Shown: positions 33,640 through 44,389 of the stretch, piece after piece | Numbering within the stretch: the first letter of the stretch is position 1 | Layout of the letters: every line of letters starts with the position of its first letter | Source of the DNA: Tethya wilhelma | Lineage: Eukaryota > Porifera > Demospongiae > Tethyida > Tethyidae | NCBI GenBank assembly: GCA_964030475.1 | Contig: CAXIPT010000005.1 | Coordinates: 4,258,650-4,322,649 of the forward strand | Direction of reading: 5' to 3' | DNA: 64,000 nt | The notes under the pieces: model-generated | What the model saw: the letters and a program-made list of their open reading frames with translations, nothing else | Database searches by the model: none | Told to the model about the DNA's origin: nothing | Program-made: the position numbers and the translations under genes

Positions 33640-33722
33640 GGAACTTTAACCCATGGATGCCAGGAGAAGGTTCTTACATTTTATCGGTTCGCGTGTGGGA
33701 AAAAGTTCATGAACTGGGTGTA
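33640..33722 (-). repeat. Right terminal inverted repeat of the KDZ element
   Basis: Inverted partner of 26076-26157, ending AGTTCATGAACTGGGTGT. It lies about 54 bp upstream of the transposase ATG at 33586. Confidence 0.75.
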
Positions 33723-34805
33723 TAGTCACGATCCCGGCGATCGTGACCTTTTGCACTTCTCGACCTCGTTGAGCCCCACCTACTTATCAGTTCCAACTCA
33801 AACTTGGTATTTTACTAGGGTGATACCTTACCTAAATGCACAGCAAGTTTAAAGTTCAATGCTAATTCGCTTAGCTACAGAGCTCGCGCTAACGTTGCGA
33901 TGACGTCTTTAGACGTCAATCGTATTTCAAATGCAATAATTAAATGACGTTTATAGCCGTCATTCGTAATTAAAGGGTTAAAGATGAGAAGTTTGTTAGT
34001 GAAGTGATAGACATCCTGACCCAGATAAGAAGAACACCAAGTAAGCATGCAAGATAGGGATATATAAATTTCTCACGTAACGGATGCCCCATTAGCGCAA
34101 TACAAATATTCACGCGAATAACTCTGCAAAAACTGAGCGCTTGGCACTAAAAGGCTTCTCAAGCTGCTATTTAGCTCATTCTCTTTCTAACAAGCCTAAA
34201 AAATGGCCTAAAACCATCGCTAAAGTACCAAACTAAACTATGCCAAACCTCCAATTTTCTCCATCTTCTTCTTCTTCTTCTTATTCTTCTATGTTGGCAA
34301 GGCTTTTCTCAGAGACTGCTCGCTTTCTGAAGCTGATTCTTGAATGAATAAACTTGGTATCTTTGTTTTCAGTCGCTTTTGGCATCGGTTTTTCCTAGAT
34401 ACAAGACAAAAATGCCTTCTCCGTATGGCCGCCATTAATTTCTAAACTCATGCATATTCATGAATTACTAGGGAAGTCAAGTTGACGACCCTTTCCACAT
34501 AGGCAAGTGTGCGTTATTTAGAATCCACAGCTTATCTGAACTCTATCTACCTTTCTTCAATAACTATCTTGCTACTATTGAATAAGCAACTTAGCACTGA
34601 AGGCAACAAAGTTTTGTAATGCCACTGCTCTGCCTGCAGTGATGCCAGGTCCTGCAAATTCAGTAAGCTGGCACTGGGACATGTACCATCAGTCGGACAC
34701 CATCGCACACTGATACACGAGGCACAAACTTATTGATAGAATTATGAAAAAATGAGAGCAAACAAGAATAAAAACATTAAAAATGTAATGAGACACAGGA
34801 ATGGC
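33723..34805. other. No gene recognised; AT-rich repeat debris
   Basis: Contains GACGTC/GACGTT words (33900-33960), a TTAAAGGGTTAAAG stretch near 33972, and a CTT-repeat tract near 34268. A short open stretch at 33988-34030 (DEKFVSEVIDILTQIRRTP) could be an exon joined to 35328-35563, but I cannot prove it. Confidence 0.5.
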
Positions 34806-35323
34806 CAAATCATAAAAAAGAAAGCAAAGGCTGTTAGAGTGTGCAAAGAATTCTTCCTGTTCAGTGGCGGATCTAGGAAATTGAATAGGGGGGTTCTAAT
34901 GAAAAATTTTTACGTAGCCACGCCCACTTTCGGTCGCAACAGCCCCGCCCCTTTAGCGCTCATGAAGCTAATATTTTGCCAAAAAAGACTGAATGGAAGA
35001 AAAAAACGGTAAGAAAGAGACAGAAACTCTATATCTTTCATAAAAGACTAATATTCAGCGTGATTCTGAGTTGCTTTTAGTATTTTTAAGTTGAAAGGAG
35101 GGTTCCATTTTGGCCTTTTCCAGTCTGCACAGTTAATTATAATGCGAGATCTCAGCTGAAAGGGGGGTTCCGTGGAACCCTTGAACCCCCCCCTGGATCC
35201 GCCACTGCTGTTGGCAAAATGAAGGACTTGACACAGTAAAAAGACTATTATATGCAGCCCATAGAAGGATTCTGAATACACTCTAACAGCCATTCCACTT
35301 GTTTTTGTTTTTTTTATGATTTG
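34806..35323. mobile_element. Nested MITE pair (outer foldback, inner CAGTGGCGGATC element)
   Basis: The outer element has inverted ends CAAATCATAAAAAAGAAAGC and CAAATCATAAAAAAAACAAA (minus strand), then GGCTGTTAGAGTGT on both sides. Inside it, 34862-35207 is a second element with ends CAGTGGCGGATCTAGG and, on the other strand, CAGTGGCGGATCCAGG, plus inverted internal GGGGGGTTC tracts. CTGTT occurs immediately outside both inner ends and may be part of its target duplication. Confidence 0.7.
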
Positions 35324-35327
35324 TAGC

Positions 35328-35563
35328 CTCGAACCGAGGTATTATCTGATGAACAGGCAAACTTAACATATTCAGCAATGGTGGGTGCTAGGAAACAAAG
35401 TGTGCAAGATGCAGAACGGCTTTTGTCTTCCTCTATGGCCAAGTTCATGGAAAGACGTGGGTACAAATTTGAAGCTGATTACATAAATACAGTAAATGGA
35501 TGGAGACGTGCCTGTGAGAGGATTGTCAGAAAGGTCCTCTGTCGAAATCAGAGCCAACTGTAG
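35328..35563 (+). CDS. Hypothetical exon, C-terminal fragment
   Basis: Preceded by a good acceptor (TTTGTAG), it reads PRTEVLSDEQANLTYSAMVG, then ARKQSVQDAERLLSSSMAKF, and ends ACERIVRKVLCRNQSQL at a stop. Composition looks protein-like (alternating charged and hydrophobic, possible helices), but I do not recognise the family. It overlaps the 3' end of the antisense RecQ-like remnant by about 35 bp. Could be part of a transposon-borne or lineage-specific gene. Confidence 0.35.
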
Positions 35564-36600
35564 ATAACAATGTTCTTCTTCGACAATTTTTCTTCTCATT
35601 GCAGTACTTCTTAACTTCATCATTGATCTTTTTTTGACGCAAGTTATAAAACACATGAGCTCGTGCCTGTCCACCTCTTCGACCAGCACGTCCACATAGC
35701 TACATGCAAATAACAGTATGTACAACACAGCTCACCTACAATACACCTCCTGTACCTGGTGTAAACTATTCATATTCTCAGGGGCACCATACATGAGCAC
35801 AAGGTCAACATCTGGGATGTCCATACCATATCCAGAACATTGCAATACAGCATTAATTCTAAAACTGCCTGTATACCATATATCTTACAATCCCAAATGC
35901 AACAGTAGCCACAACACAACGGATAGTATTCACTTCTCGAAAACCTCTCTGCACAGCTAGCTTAGTGGCATTTGTAAGAGAAGCATGGTACATGGCAACG
36001 TATGTTTTGTTGTGAGCATGAACATTGAGGTACAAATAAATTTCACAAGCTGTATTCTTGGTTGTGGTATATATCAACGTCTTTGGGATATCGGCAGATC
36101 TTGACAGCGAAAGCAAAAATGTCAATGCACTCAAGTCATTTTATCATGTAGTGGAACAATGCAATACAACATGAGTAACTTGAAAATGTACAAAATGCTA
36201 AACTTACTGTAATGCTTTTCATTGGGCTGACAGAGAGATAAATATTCGGCCTATCTACACTTTGGCAAATGACAGAAGGTTCTACCAAATGTAGTGATTC
36301 ACAGATCGCTGTCTGTGTATCAATCGATGCAGTCGCCGTCAGAGCCATAAATGGCACACTAGTTAATGCTCTGAGTCCACCCAACTTCAAGAATTACTGC
36401 CTAAAATCATGACCCCTACAGTTCATGACAAAAAAGAGAGGAATATAGCTATCAAAAAACAAATGGCAACACTATAAACATGGCACTAACCAATCTGTGA
36501 TGCAATAGGCCTCATCTACTGCAACAACTACAAGGTTAGACTTGACATATGGACACGTTATCATCTTATGCATGTCAGAGCTGATTGCTACCTCCGGCGA
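35526..36600 (-). pseudogene. RecQ-like DNA helicase remnant
   Basis: Minus-strand exons near 36600-36494, 36398-36208, 36125-35889, 35858-35756 and 35699-35526. Motif II appears as VAVDEAYCITDW (usual DEAH-C-SDW), motif III as FMALTATASIDTQTAI, then VDRPNIYLSV, motif V region YGMDIPDVDLV and motif VI LCGRAGRRGGQARAHV (GRAGR-G). An in-frame stop occurs just before FLKLGGLRAL at the start of the motif III exon, and the first motifs (Q motif, Walker A) are absent. The upstream side ends at the single N at 36641. Helicase function is lost in this copy as assembled. Confidence 0.65.
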
Positions 36601-36641
36601 CACAAAAACTATAATAATTAGGAATGGATTTTGGTTTACAN

Positions 36642-36742
36642 AGTGGTTTCAGTGCTTGCTCAGTAGTACTTGCTCGTGACAATGTTAGAATGGTTAGGCC
36701 CAAGCCTTCAGTTTGGAGACAGAGCTTCCGAGAGGCTCGTGT
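36642..36742 (-). pseudogene. Duplicate fragment of P450 exon 1
   Basis: Apparently identical over about 100 bp to 25957-26056 of the P450 first exon (coding for SRKLCLQTEGLGLTILTLSR and onward), in the same orientation. It begins immediately after a single N (36641) and stops just short of the start codon. No further P450 sequence follows. Either a small duplication or an assembly join. Confidence 0.8.
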
Positions 36743-37595
36743 TCCAGGACACACTTGACCTTTGTATTAATTATTATTAGTTTGCAGACTCTGGAATGCT
36801 GATTGGAAAGATCTTTGCCGAGATCCACCAGCGGGCGCAAAGGTTATCATGTGGCCGGCCGTGGTCTGCGCATGCGCGAGTGACGAGGCTATGCAGAATC
36901 ATATAACTAGCTGGAAGTTGATTCAGAGATATGGATGTGCAACTTATTAGTTCACAAATTATCCAATATTTGTAATATCGTGAGTGGTAAGGGCTTTAAC
37001 AACTTCTTTTAGTATCCAAATGCCAAGACGAAATACAAGAACAGCTTAGAGTAGTTGCAAAAAGATACAAAATACAAAAAGGAGAACATCTAGAACATTC
37101 TAAAGTCACACACATCCTGTCTACACATTAACTGACATAAAGCTAAGCATTCTATAGCACAAAGTGAAAAAGAGATATATACCACATATCATACCTAATT
37201 AATTCTAAAAGTGTGATTAACAGGAAGTACTCTAAGATAGAAGGTAAACATCAATACAAGTAAAATAATTACTAAAGAGTTCTAAAGAGTTCAAAGGATT
37301 ATCACAATATTAATGTTTAACTACTGTGCTATATAGATTAACATTATCTGTCATTAAAATTATAATTGTATTGAAATTTAATATATACACATCAGCAAAT
37401 TGCGATTTGGTTAGCTACATTACGTATACCATGCTACTATCAGTTGTATGACAAGTTCAGCTATAGACCAGCACACAACTCAAGACTACCTCTTAGTATA
37501 TATAAAATAATAATCATTAATAATTATTACTAACTTACATATTAATAATTACAAGAGTACATAATCAGATTATGTACTCTTGTTTATTGTGGCTG
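36743..37595. other. Intergenic, nothing recognised
   Basis: AT-rich sequence without long ORFs or repeat families seen elsewhere in the window. It is the 3' flank of the desaturase; an AATAAT-rich stretch near 37505-37555 may include its polyadenylation region. Confidence 0.5.
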
Positions 37596-38930
37596 TCATT
37601 CATACTTAACTTGACCCAGAATCTTTAAATGTTTGATGTGAGAACACCATGCCTCCCAGAAGCTGTTGTGATAGTTGTACTTAACTCCGAATTCCATGCA
37701 CGTCTGTTTCATGATAGGAGCAAGATCTACGAAATAGATGGACAATATCTGGGGAAACAAATGATGGCAAACTTGGCAATTCAATCCACCAGTTAGCACG
37801 TTCCACAGATGACTATCAGTAGCATAATCCATGGTAGCAGATATTTGCATCTGTGACCATGTTACGGGTTCGGAAATTGAAACTACATTTTCAAAGTTGG
37901 TATAATCGACGTCGGCATTGATGTGGCTCACTTGAGAAAATGTCCCGAGTAAAAACCCCATAACTATCTCTGCTACTACATTGAGTAGCAGAAGCGAGGT
38001 GATGGAGATGTAAGAGTACGGTAGTATGAACCGGTAATAAATATGGATAGCTTTAGTTATTGTAAACTCAAGGAGGTCAGTCACAGATGGTTTGTTGAAA
38101 GTGATGTCAAACTTCCTCAAAACTAAAAGTGAATAAAAGTCTAATAATTTTTGTCTGGTTCCTATAAACACGTAAAATAAAGGTAAGTAGATGTGCTGAA
38201 AGCGGTAGTGTGGCAGCCAGTTTTGAAACGGTTTGATTCGTCGAACATCAACATCCTGGGTCGCCATATCTGGATCAAGACCACTATGGTTTGGGTATGT
38301 ATGATGCCCAAAGACATGTTCGTAGCTCCATACATATCCTGAGAAACCCTGCAACGAAGCAATGATCATCGATGACATGTTCCAAACCCATGGCTTGTGG
38401 GTCCAGAGGAAATGCGTTGTCTCATGGGCAAAGAATGTCACTTGTGCTATCATCCACCCATACAGAAGGGTCAGGCAGCAGCTTACAAATGGGGAGTAAC
38501 CCAAGTGGACAGAAAGGACTGCCAGATACCAAAGGAAAGGTGTTGCTAAGATAACTGCAGCAGCAAAACAGAAATACGGGATGTGAATTTTCGGATCAAT
38601 GTTATTCGTTTTGAAGTAGTTGAGAAATCTTTCTTCAAGAGTTTCATAGAATTCATCCTTCTCGTGGAATTTAGGGACAGCATTTGCATCCTCCAGCTCA
38701 CCAAGATACTTGCACTTGTGAGGAATAAGACCCCTAATGCTCTTTTTATGGTAGCTGTCAAAATATCCGGTCACATCTTTTCCAGCAACTAGCAACAGCT
38801 TGTCTGAACCACCAGGATGCTTGTCCAGGAAACCTGTAACATCATAGACTTTGCCTCTGTAAGCTATGGCAGCATTCTCCCTTGTATTCAGTTTCTCCAG
38901 CTGTTCAACTGTGATCTTTGGTCCACTCAT
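37596..38930 (-). CDS. Cytochrome b5-fused front-end fatty acid desaturase
   Basis: A single-exon 444-aa protein; start taken at the ATG 38930-38928 (MSGPKITVEQLEKLN), because the longer frame only extends through a GTG. N-terminal cytochrome b5 domain with heme ligands in HPGG (38-41) and YHKKS (His61). The membrane desaturase domain has three histidine boxes: HETTH, HVFGHH (HxxxHH) and QVCHH (386-390). Gln as the first residue of box III is the hallmark of front-end desaturases (delta-5/delta-6 type), which insert a double bond between the carboxyl end and an existing one using electrons from the fused b5. Hydrophobic spans such as IPYFCFAAAVILATPFLWYL fit an ER membrane enzyme. Regiospecificity cannot be read from sequence. 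A single N lies 14 bp upstream at 38944, so the 5' side may be incomplete. Confidence 0.9.
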   Translation of the reverse strand: MSGPKITVEQLEKLNTRENAAIAYRGKVYDVTGFLDKHPGGSDKLLLVAGKDVTGYFDSYHKKSIRGLIPHKCKYLGELEDANAVPKFHEKDEFYETLEERFLNYFKTNNIDPKIHIPYFCFAAAVILATPFLWYLAVLSVHLGYSPFVSCCLTLLYGWMIAQVTFFAHETTHFLWTHKPWVWNMSSMIIASLQGFSGYVWSYEHVFGHHTYPNHSGLDPDMATQDVDVRRIKPFQNWLPHYRFQHIYLPLFYVFIGTRQKLLDFYSLLVLRKFDITFNKPSVTDLLEFTITKAIHIYYRFILPYSYISITSLLLLNVVAEIVMGFLLGTFSQVSHINADVDYTNFENVVSISEPVTWSQMQISATMDYATDSHLWNVLTGGLNCQVCHHLFPQILSIYFVDLAPIMKQTCMEFGVKYNYHNSFWEAWCSHIKHLKILGQVKYE

Positions 38931-40654
38931 GGCTAAAGTCACTNGAAAAAGCTTTGTCCAATCTATTTACTAAAAGAAAAACAAAAAGAAGGCGTAGCTA
39001 CTAACCTCGCCATATTACGTAATGCACTTTCAAAGTTTCACTCGCCAAAATTAATGTTCGCCAATATCGTTTGAGCTCCCTTTCGCCAAATTTAATTCTC
39101 GCCAAAATAACCGGCCATACGGTATATGTGAATGGCCAAAAAGTTACTAGGATTTGCTGTGAAATTATCAATGGGACATATATAGGAAAGAGTTAGAGTT
39201 TGAATATTACTTCGCAAAGTTTTATAGTTTTATCTTAGTTTTAGTGAAAGTTCACATTTTCGCAACATTTTTGCCTCATTCAGGATGATTTTATAATTAT
39301 GTATTATTCTTTCCTGAAGATTTTGGCTTACTTCATGACATTTGCTGGTTCCATGAATTCGTATTCATCTATTCTGCTGTTCTTTACGATAATGATAGCA
39401 TCCTTACTCTTCCACTTGCCTGATATAGTTTTCTAGTATGACATTGTTTATTCATGAGTCAGGTATAATTATGTATGTATACTAGTTTTACTGTAATAAA
39501 TACATACATATTGAGTCAAAAATAAATCAAAAATAAATTTGAAGGGTCAAGAAGCAGGTGGCCTATCCAATAATTAAACGTGGGAAATTACTCTGAAATA
39601 CAATTTTAAGCCTGCAATTTCAAAGTTCAGGGGATTGTGGGTTAGGCCACTCTGGTTCTCACCCCTTCTTTAAGGTTACGGGGTACATTGTTATGGAGCA
39701 AGAATAAAAGTTTCTTTTTGGCAAATTATGTAGCAATTTCCTGCCAAATATTAAACAATAGCTTAGACAGTTATTCTTTTTAACTTTCAGGGCTAAACAG
39801 CGAAAAGACAACCTTAGCATGCTTACTACGCTCAGAGATACTAACAGAAAGAGTAGCCAAAAAATTTTGCCATCAGTTTATTTCAAGAGGCAACATTCCA
39901 GATCGAGTATGGAAGCGTTAGACGCTTATTTCCAACTCTCTGCAGGGCCAGATCTATTCGGTTGGCTTCTCTTTGTCATAGTATGAATAAAATGATAGCT
40001 CTAACTTACTTCTTGTCATGATTCTGAACAGAAGCGAAGACAAAAGCTGCCGTTTCTCTGTCGTTGAATGTGCTGTCAAATTTCTTTTTAGATCTGGCCC
40101 TACCCAAATACAATCAGGTTAAAAAGAGACACTTTATATGGTCACACACACTACTTTGGAAAAAAAACTGACGCCAAAAAAATATGCCAACAGTTTGGCA
40201 CAAGTTGTAGTTTGCTCCGTACTAAAATAACTACTTGTGTTATTAACATATTCATGAGCAAACAGTAGCCTGTAACCTTAAAAGTGAAAGTACATATTTA
40301 GCAATTGTACATACCCCTAAGGTTCCCTTTGATAGTTCTTGACCAAACACCACATCAAGTCTACTTATCTCCCATTCTTTATCTATAATTATTGTGTGCA
40401 TGTACATGCATAGCAGTTCAAGTGAATAACATGTATGGACAAGTAATGTACCAAAGAGTGGTTGAGATGAAGCTGGTGCCAGAATTGAAGGGATCCTTTT
40501 CAATCTGCACACTAGACCCCCACGACTAAACTTGTGATAATGAATCAGATCATCCATAGTATCAAACTTATTGCTCTCTGAGAGATAATACTTCTTTGTT
40601 ACTTCATCTTCTTTTATGGGATAATGTCTTGCTACACCCTTATACCTATACAAA

Positions 40655-41235
40655 GGTATCATAGTACGTACAGTAGTACGTATAGTAGGAATGGGCCGAC
40701 TGTCCCATAGACACAATACAAAATGTTGGTCACTATAAAAGTCTAGTCAAACGAAATTAAACCTTCAAAGTTAGTCAGAGGCTCTCACTGACAGATTACC
40801 AACTGCATGCATGCAAGGCCTAAAGCTCACAAAAAGTTTCTTCAGCACTCGTAGAGAGCACTAGTGGAAAGCCACAATACTGCCATTTTTGTTCTCTACA
40901 GTACTTCCTTCCCTGACTTACTTGAAAAGGATTTCCAAAGAACCGGAATGTGCCGAACCAACTTTGACAGCACAAAGTAAGTCTGGTTCATGGGTACTAC
41001 ATTCCTAGATATTCGTTTTCATCACAAATATATATAGGCCTAAACAAACACTTCCAGCCAAGAGTTGGGCATAAAAATGAAGTAGTCATGTGCCGAAATT
41101 GAGACATGCCTTGTTCCAATACTTTTTAACGCACTGCCCATTCGGGCCATTCCTACACTTTTCATTTTTTTGAAATTTTTACTACTTGTTCATTCCCTTT
41201 TTTCAACACTACAGTGTGGAAACTATTAGAGACTG
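40655..41235. repeat. Foldback MITE, copy D
   Basis: Starts with the family end block (about 40657-40685, then GTAGGAATGGGCCGACTGTC), runs through the body, and ends with one arm at 41073-41195 (AATGAAGTAGTCATGTGCCG). That arm carries a small internal duplication CCCATTCGGGCCATTCC. The second arm is missing. Confidence 0.75.
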
Positions 41236-41273
41236 GTTAGTCTGGTTAGTACTCATACTGGTTAGTACTCATT

Positions 41274-41347
41274 GAGCGTATATAATATTATATGCTCGCC
41301 GTGAAATTCAAAGCAAAGAAATTGAGCGTACATAATATTATACGCTC
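41274..41347. repeat. Twin 24-bp palindromes, 50 bp apart
   Basis: 41274-41297 and 41324-41347 are each near-perfect palindromes of the form GAGCGTAnATAATATTATAn followed by GCTC, preceded by ATT. They lie between foldback copies D and E in an intron of the kinase paralogue. Confidence 0.8.
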
Positions 41348-42309
41348 ACTGCGTCCATAGGGCTAAGACATTACGCGGTTTGTGTTGAAGGTCAGCTGGA
41401 ATTAACCAACAGCCTGTATAACTTAAGAAATATATGTACAAATAAGTCTAATCTAAATACTGGTACGTAGAAGTTTTAGATCTAGTTTTGTTAGCCACAG
41501 CTGAATTTGAAGCTTTAATAGGGGTCCACATTGGAGGGCCTCTTCGATAGATTTTCAATCCGGGTGTTCAATCTCTCACCTCAAATTCAATTGATTTTGC
41601 ACACGAGATATCCAGCTCACTGCCACAACTATTACTGCTTGATTCACTCTGAGATTGATAGCCGTCATATTTGATGTGTTTCCTCTTTTCCTCACAACTG
41701 GCATCCAACCATGTGTCCCATCAGCTGCATGTTTAAAAATTCACTCCAGCAGTATTGTCACGGTGCTCATAACAGATATTCTTGCAATCTGAGAGGCTAT
41801 GGCATCTGGGAATTAATGCTCCTTTTTGGAGTTGATGACCGGTGGACAATGTGGCAGGCACAAGAGAGTCAGAGGATTGTGGGTGAGTACTAGACAGAAC
41901 ATTATGTGGTGAAGTTGTCTCTGATTTTTTGACAATAGATGGATGAATAGTCGAGGCTTGCTTGGATGAAGAGTTCTCATTTAGCTTCCTTTTCCTTTTC
42001 TTTGCTTTGAAAACTTTGGTGGCAGAATTCAGAGCTGGCCAGAAAAATGAAACTGAAAATCCTGCAACAGACTGCTTTGCAGTCCAGTGAGCTTGGTCCA
42101 TCTTAAACTGCAACTATTGTAGTTGCAAGCAGACTGGCAATGGGACTCCAATATCCTCTAGCCTAGTGTAGTCATGCTCTCAGGCTAGAACTGCAAATCT
42201 GATGCTGGCACTGTCAGCCATTTTGTTATATTTTTTAATAATATAAAACACTTTCTGGCAAACTGAGCCATACGTCACGATTAGATGCCTCGCGCTAAGG
42301 CGCTCAGCA

Positions 42310-43325
42310 ATGACATGATTATACACAAGTAGCAAAAATTTCAAAAAAATAAGCAGTGTAGGAATGGGCATGCAGTGCTGTAAAAAGTATGGGAACAAGG
42401 CATGTCTCAATTTCGGGCACATGACTACTTCATTTTCATTTTTGGTCGTAAATGGTTCCAGAATTATTATCTGTAGATGAAGTTTATCAGCTAAGCAACA
42501 GTATCACATACTAATGGTTCCAAATCTTATCACTTAGCTAAATAGTGGTATAGCATGCACAGGCAGGATTAGATTATATTGGCCAAGACTTGAACACACA
42601 CAAAAAAATGAAGTAGTCATGTGCCCGAAATTGAGACATGCCTTGTTCCCATACTTTTTACAGCACTGCCCATTCCTACACTGCTTATTTTTTTGAAATT
42701 TTTGCTACTTGTTCATTCACTTTTTTCAACACTACAGTGTGAAGACTGTTAGAGACTGGTTAGTCCCTACAAAAAGCTTGAGTAGCAGCTACATGCATTG
42801 TAATGCTAGAGTAACTAATGCGCATGCGCGTTTAATGCCACGTGGAGAGATAATGAATGACCTTTGAACTTTACCTACAGGAAGACTGCTACGTTGAAGT
42901 ACATGAATTTATATGCTAAGTTTCAAAGCTTTCTAGTTTTTGTTTAGGCTTATTTGTGATGAAAACGAGTATCAAGGAACGCAGTTCCCTTGAAAAGGAC
43001 TTACCTAGTGCTGTCAAAGTTGGCTCTACACTTTCTGGTTCTCTGGAAATCGTGTTCAAGTAAGTCAGTTAGTACGTAAGTAAGTACGTTAGGAGAACAA
43101 AAACGGCACTGTTGTGGCTTCCCACTAGTGCTCTCTATGAGTTCCCAAGGAAGTTTCTGTGAGCTTCAGGCCCTTCATGCAGTTGGTAATCTGTTGGGGA
43201 GAGCCTTTGAGCAAGTTTGAGCGCTTAACTTTGTTTTGTTAGATTTTAATGGTGATAAACATTTTGTATTGGGTCTATGAGACATGTGGCCCATTCCTAC
43301 TATACGTACTACCGTACGTATGATA
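42310..43325. repeat. Foldback MITE, copy E (most complete)
   Basis: Arms at 42325-42437 and 42607-42717 are inverted around a 170-bp loop, followed by a body of about 600 bp ending in GGCCCATTCCTACTATACGT and the palindromic end block at 43310-43325. Both arms share the same extra C (GCCCGAAATT) and TTCCCATAC variant not seen in other copies. No coding capacity. Confidence 0.85.
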
Positions 43326-44389
43326 TTATGCACTTACCACAAAGATACATTACATCGTCCAGGCTGAATAGAGTTCCTTACAAGAAAAACACCATCCTTT
43401 CCCTGAAAATATTTTAATGCATGTGTGCATGAGTTTATCACATTGAGTTTTGTAAGGGATAAGACAAATCAAAGTACTTGAATATGTGTAATTTAGTATG
43501 ACATGTGAAACTTCAATGACAATAATATTGATAATTTAAAAATGGGTTATACATGGCTACATATTTTTCGCATATAGATTAGCTCTTATCATAATAATAT
43601 AATACACACAATCGTGATCCACACACAAAATATACATAATACCTCTGATTTGAGAATAAGTATAGCATTTTCCCTGGTCAAGAAAGGGAAATACCAGCTG
43701 CAAAAGATAATATCATCATTCTATTACTGATAATAATATAGTGTAATGTAATCCATATGCCATTTGATGCACAATTTGTAGCTCATAGAATCTAAGATTA
43801 ATAAATTTGATGATTAATTAATCAGTGCCCCATGCATGTGTAATTAACAACATGAAAGCTACATTTGTACCACACTGCATGCATTCGGGGCCAATATTCA
43901 CTTCAAATTGTATTATCCGTTCTACCCAAAGCTGTAAAATCTAGCCTGATCATGATAAGATTTCAGTGTAACAATCCAATAGAACCAAGCTGAATTTACA
44001 TAATAAAAATCACTTACATTTGCTTTGTCACTCTTTGAACATAGCGTTTAGGAACATGACCTTCTCTACTGTATATTTGTGTATGCACAACAGCCTAGGT
44101 ACTGTCACATGTCTAATCAAAATTAATAACCTCCACAGTATAATAATACAAGTATTGTATACAAAATATAGTTCAAGGGGTGAGTGGAAAAAGGGATAAT
44201 ATTATATGAAACTTACAACTGCCTGCTATCTGTATACCGATCCATTTCCTGCGTGACTTTGGTCTTAGCGGTGATTTGAGGGGTCAAATTTCAATGCTAG
44301 CTCATGTGATATTACATAATAACTAACTGCACGTGAGCATACTTCTGAATACGTGTGTGCTCGAGATTCAAAAGTAAGAAAGCTAAAGA

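Larger units (their letters stand above)
26076..33722. mobile_element. KDZ-type DNA transposon with two convergent genes
   Basis: A 7.6-kb unit bounded by inverted repeats of about 80 bp (26076-26157 and 33640-33722), beginning ACACCC and containing TTCATGAACTTTTTCCCACA and GGCATCCATGGGTTAAAG. Inside are a KDZ transposase (minus, 29413-33586) and a homeodomain-like/Ulp1/PHD gene (plus, 26301-29142), which converge at about 29.1-29.4 kb. Ulp1 and PHD cargo is known from KDZ and related large eukaryotic DNA transposons. I could not identify a flanking target duplication. The transposase reads intact but the Ulp1 gene has one in-frame stop, so autonomy is uncertain. Confidence 0.75.
39332..44068 (-). 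pseudogene. Truncated paralogue of the Tec-like kinase (SH3 end, SH2, kinase start)
   Basis: Six exons on the minus strand match exons 6-11 of the gene at 2351-13346 in length and phase: 44068-44018 (REGHVPKRYVQRVTKQ), 43697-43643 (WYFPFLTRENA), 43402-43338 (GKDGVFLVRNS), 40645-40452 (WYKGVARHYPIKEDEVTKKY), 40382-40315 (DKEWEISRLDVVFGQELSKG) and 39432-39332 (KTISGKWKSKDAIIIVKN ... EFMEPANVMK). Intron sequence just after the last exon is also homologous, then similarity stops near 39280. No exons for the rest of the kinase, the PH/Btk region or the GTPase were found. Two or three foldback elements lie in the introns. The exons have no stops, so duplication is fairly recent; a complete gene is not present here. 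Confidence 0.8.

Noticed and set aside
26068..33731. Target-site duplication for the KDZ element
   Set aside because: Sequences just outside the two inverted repeats (TTAATAAA and TAGTCACG) do not match, so no duplication can be claimed.
41733..42113. 126-aa minus-strand ORF with a basic KKRKRK stretch
   Set aside because: No recognisable domain, lies in an intron of a truncated paralogue between transposons; no supporting splice or homology evidence.
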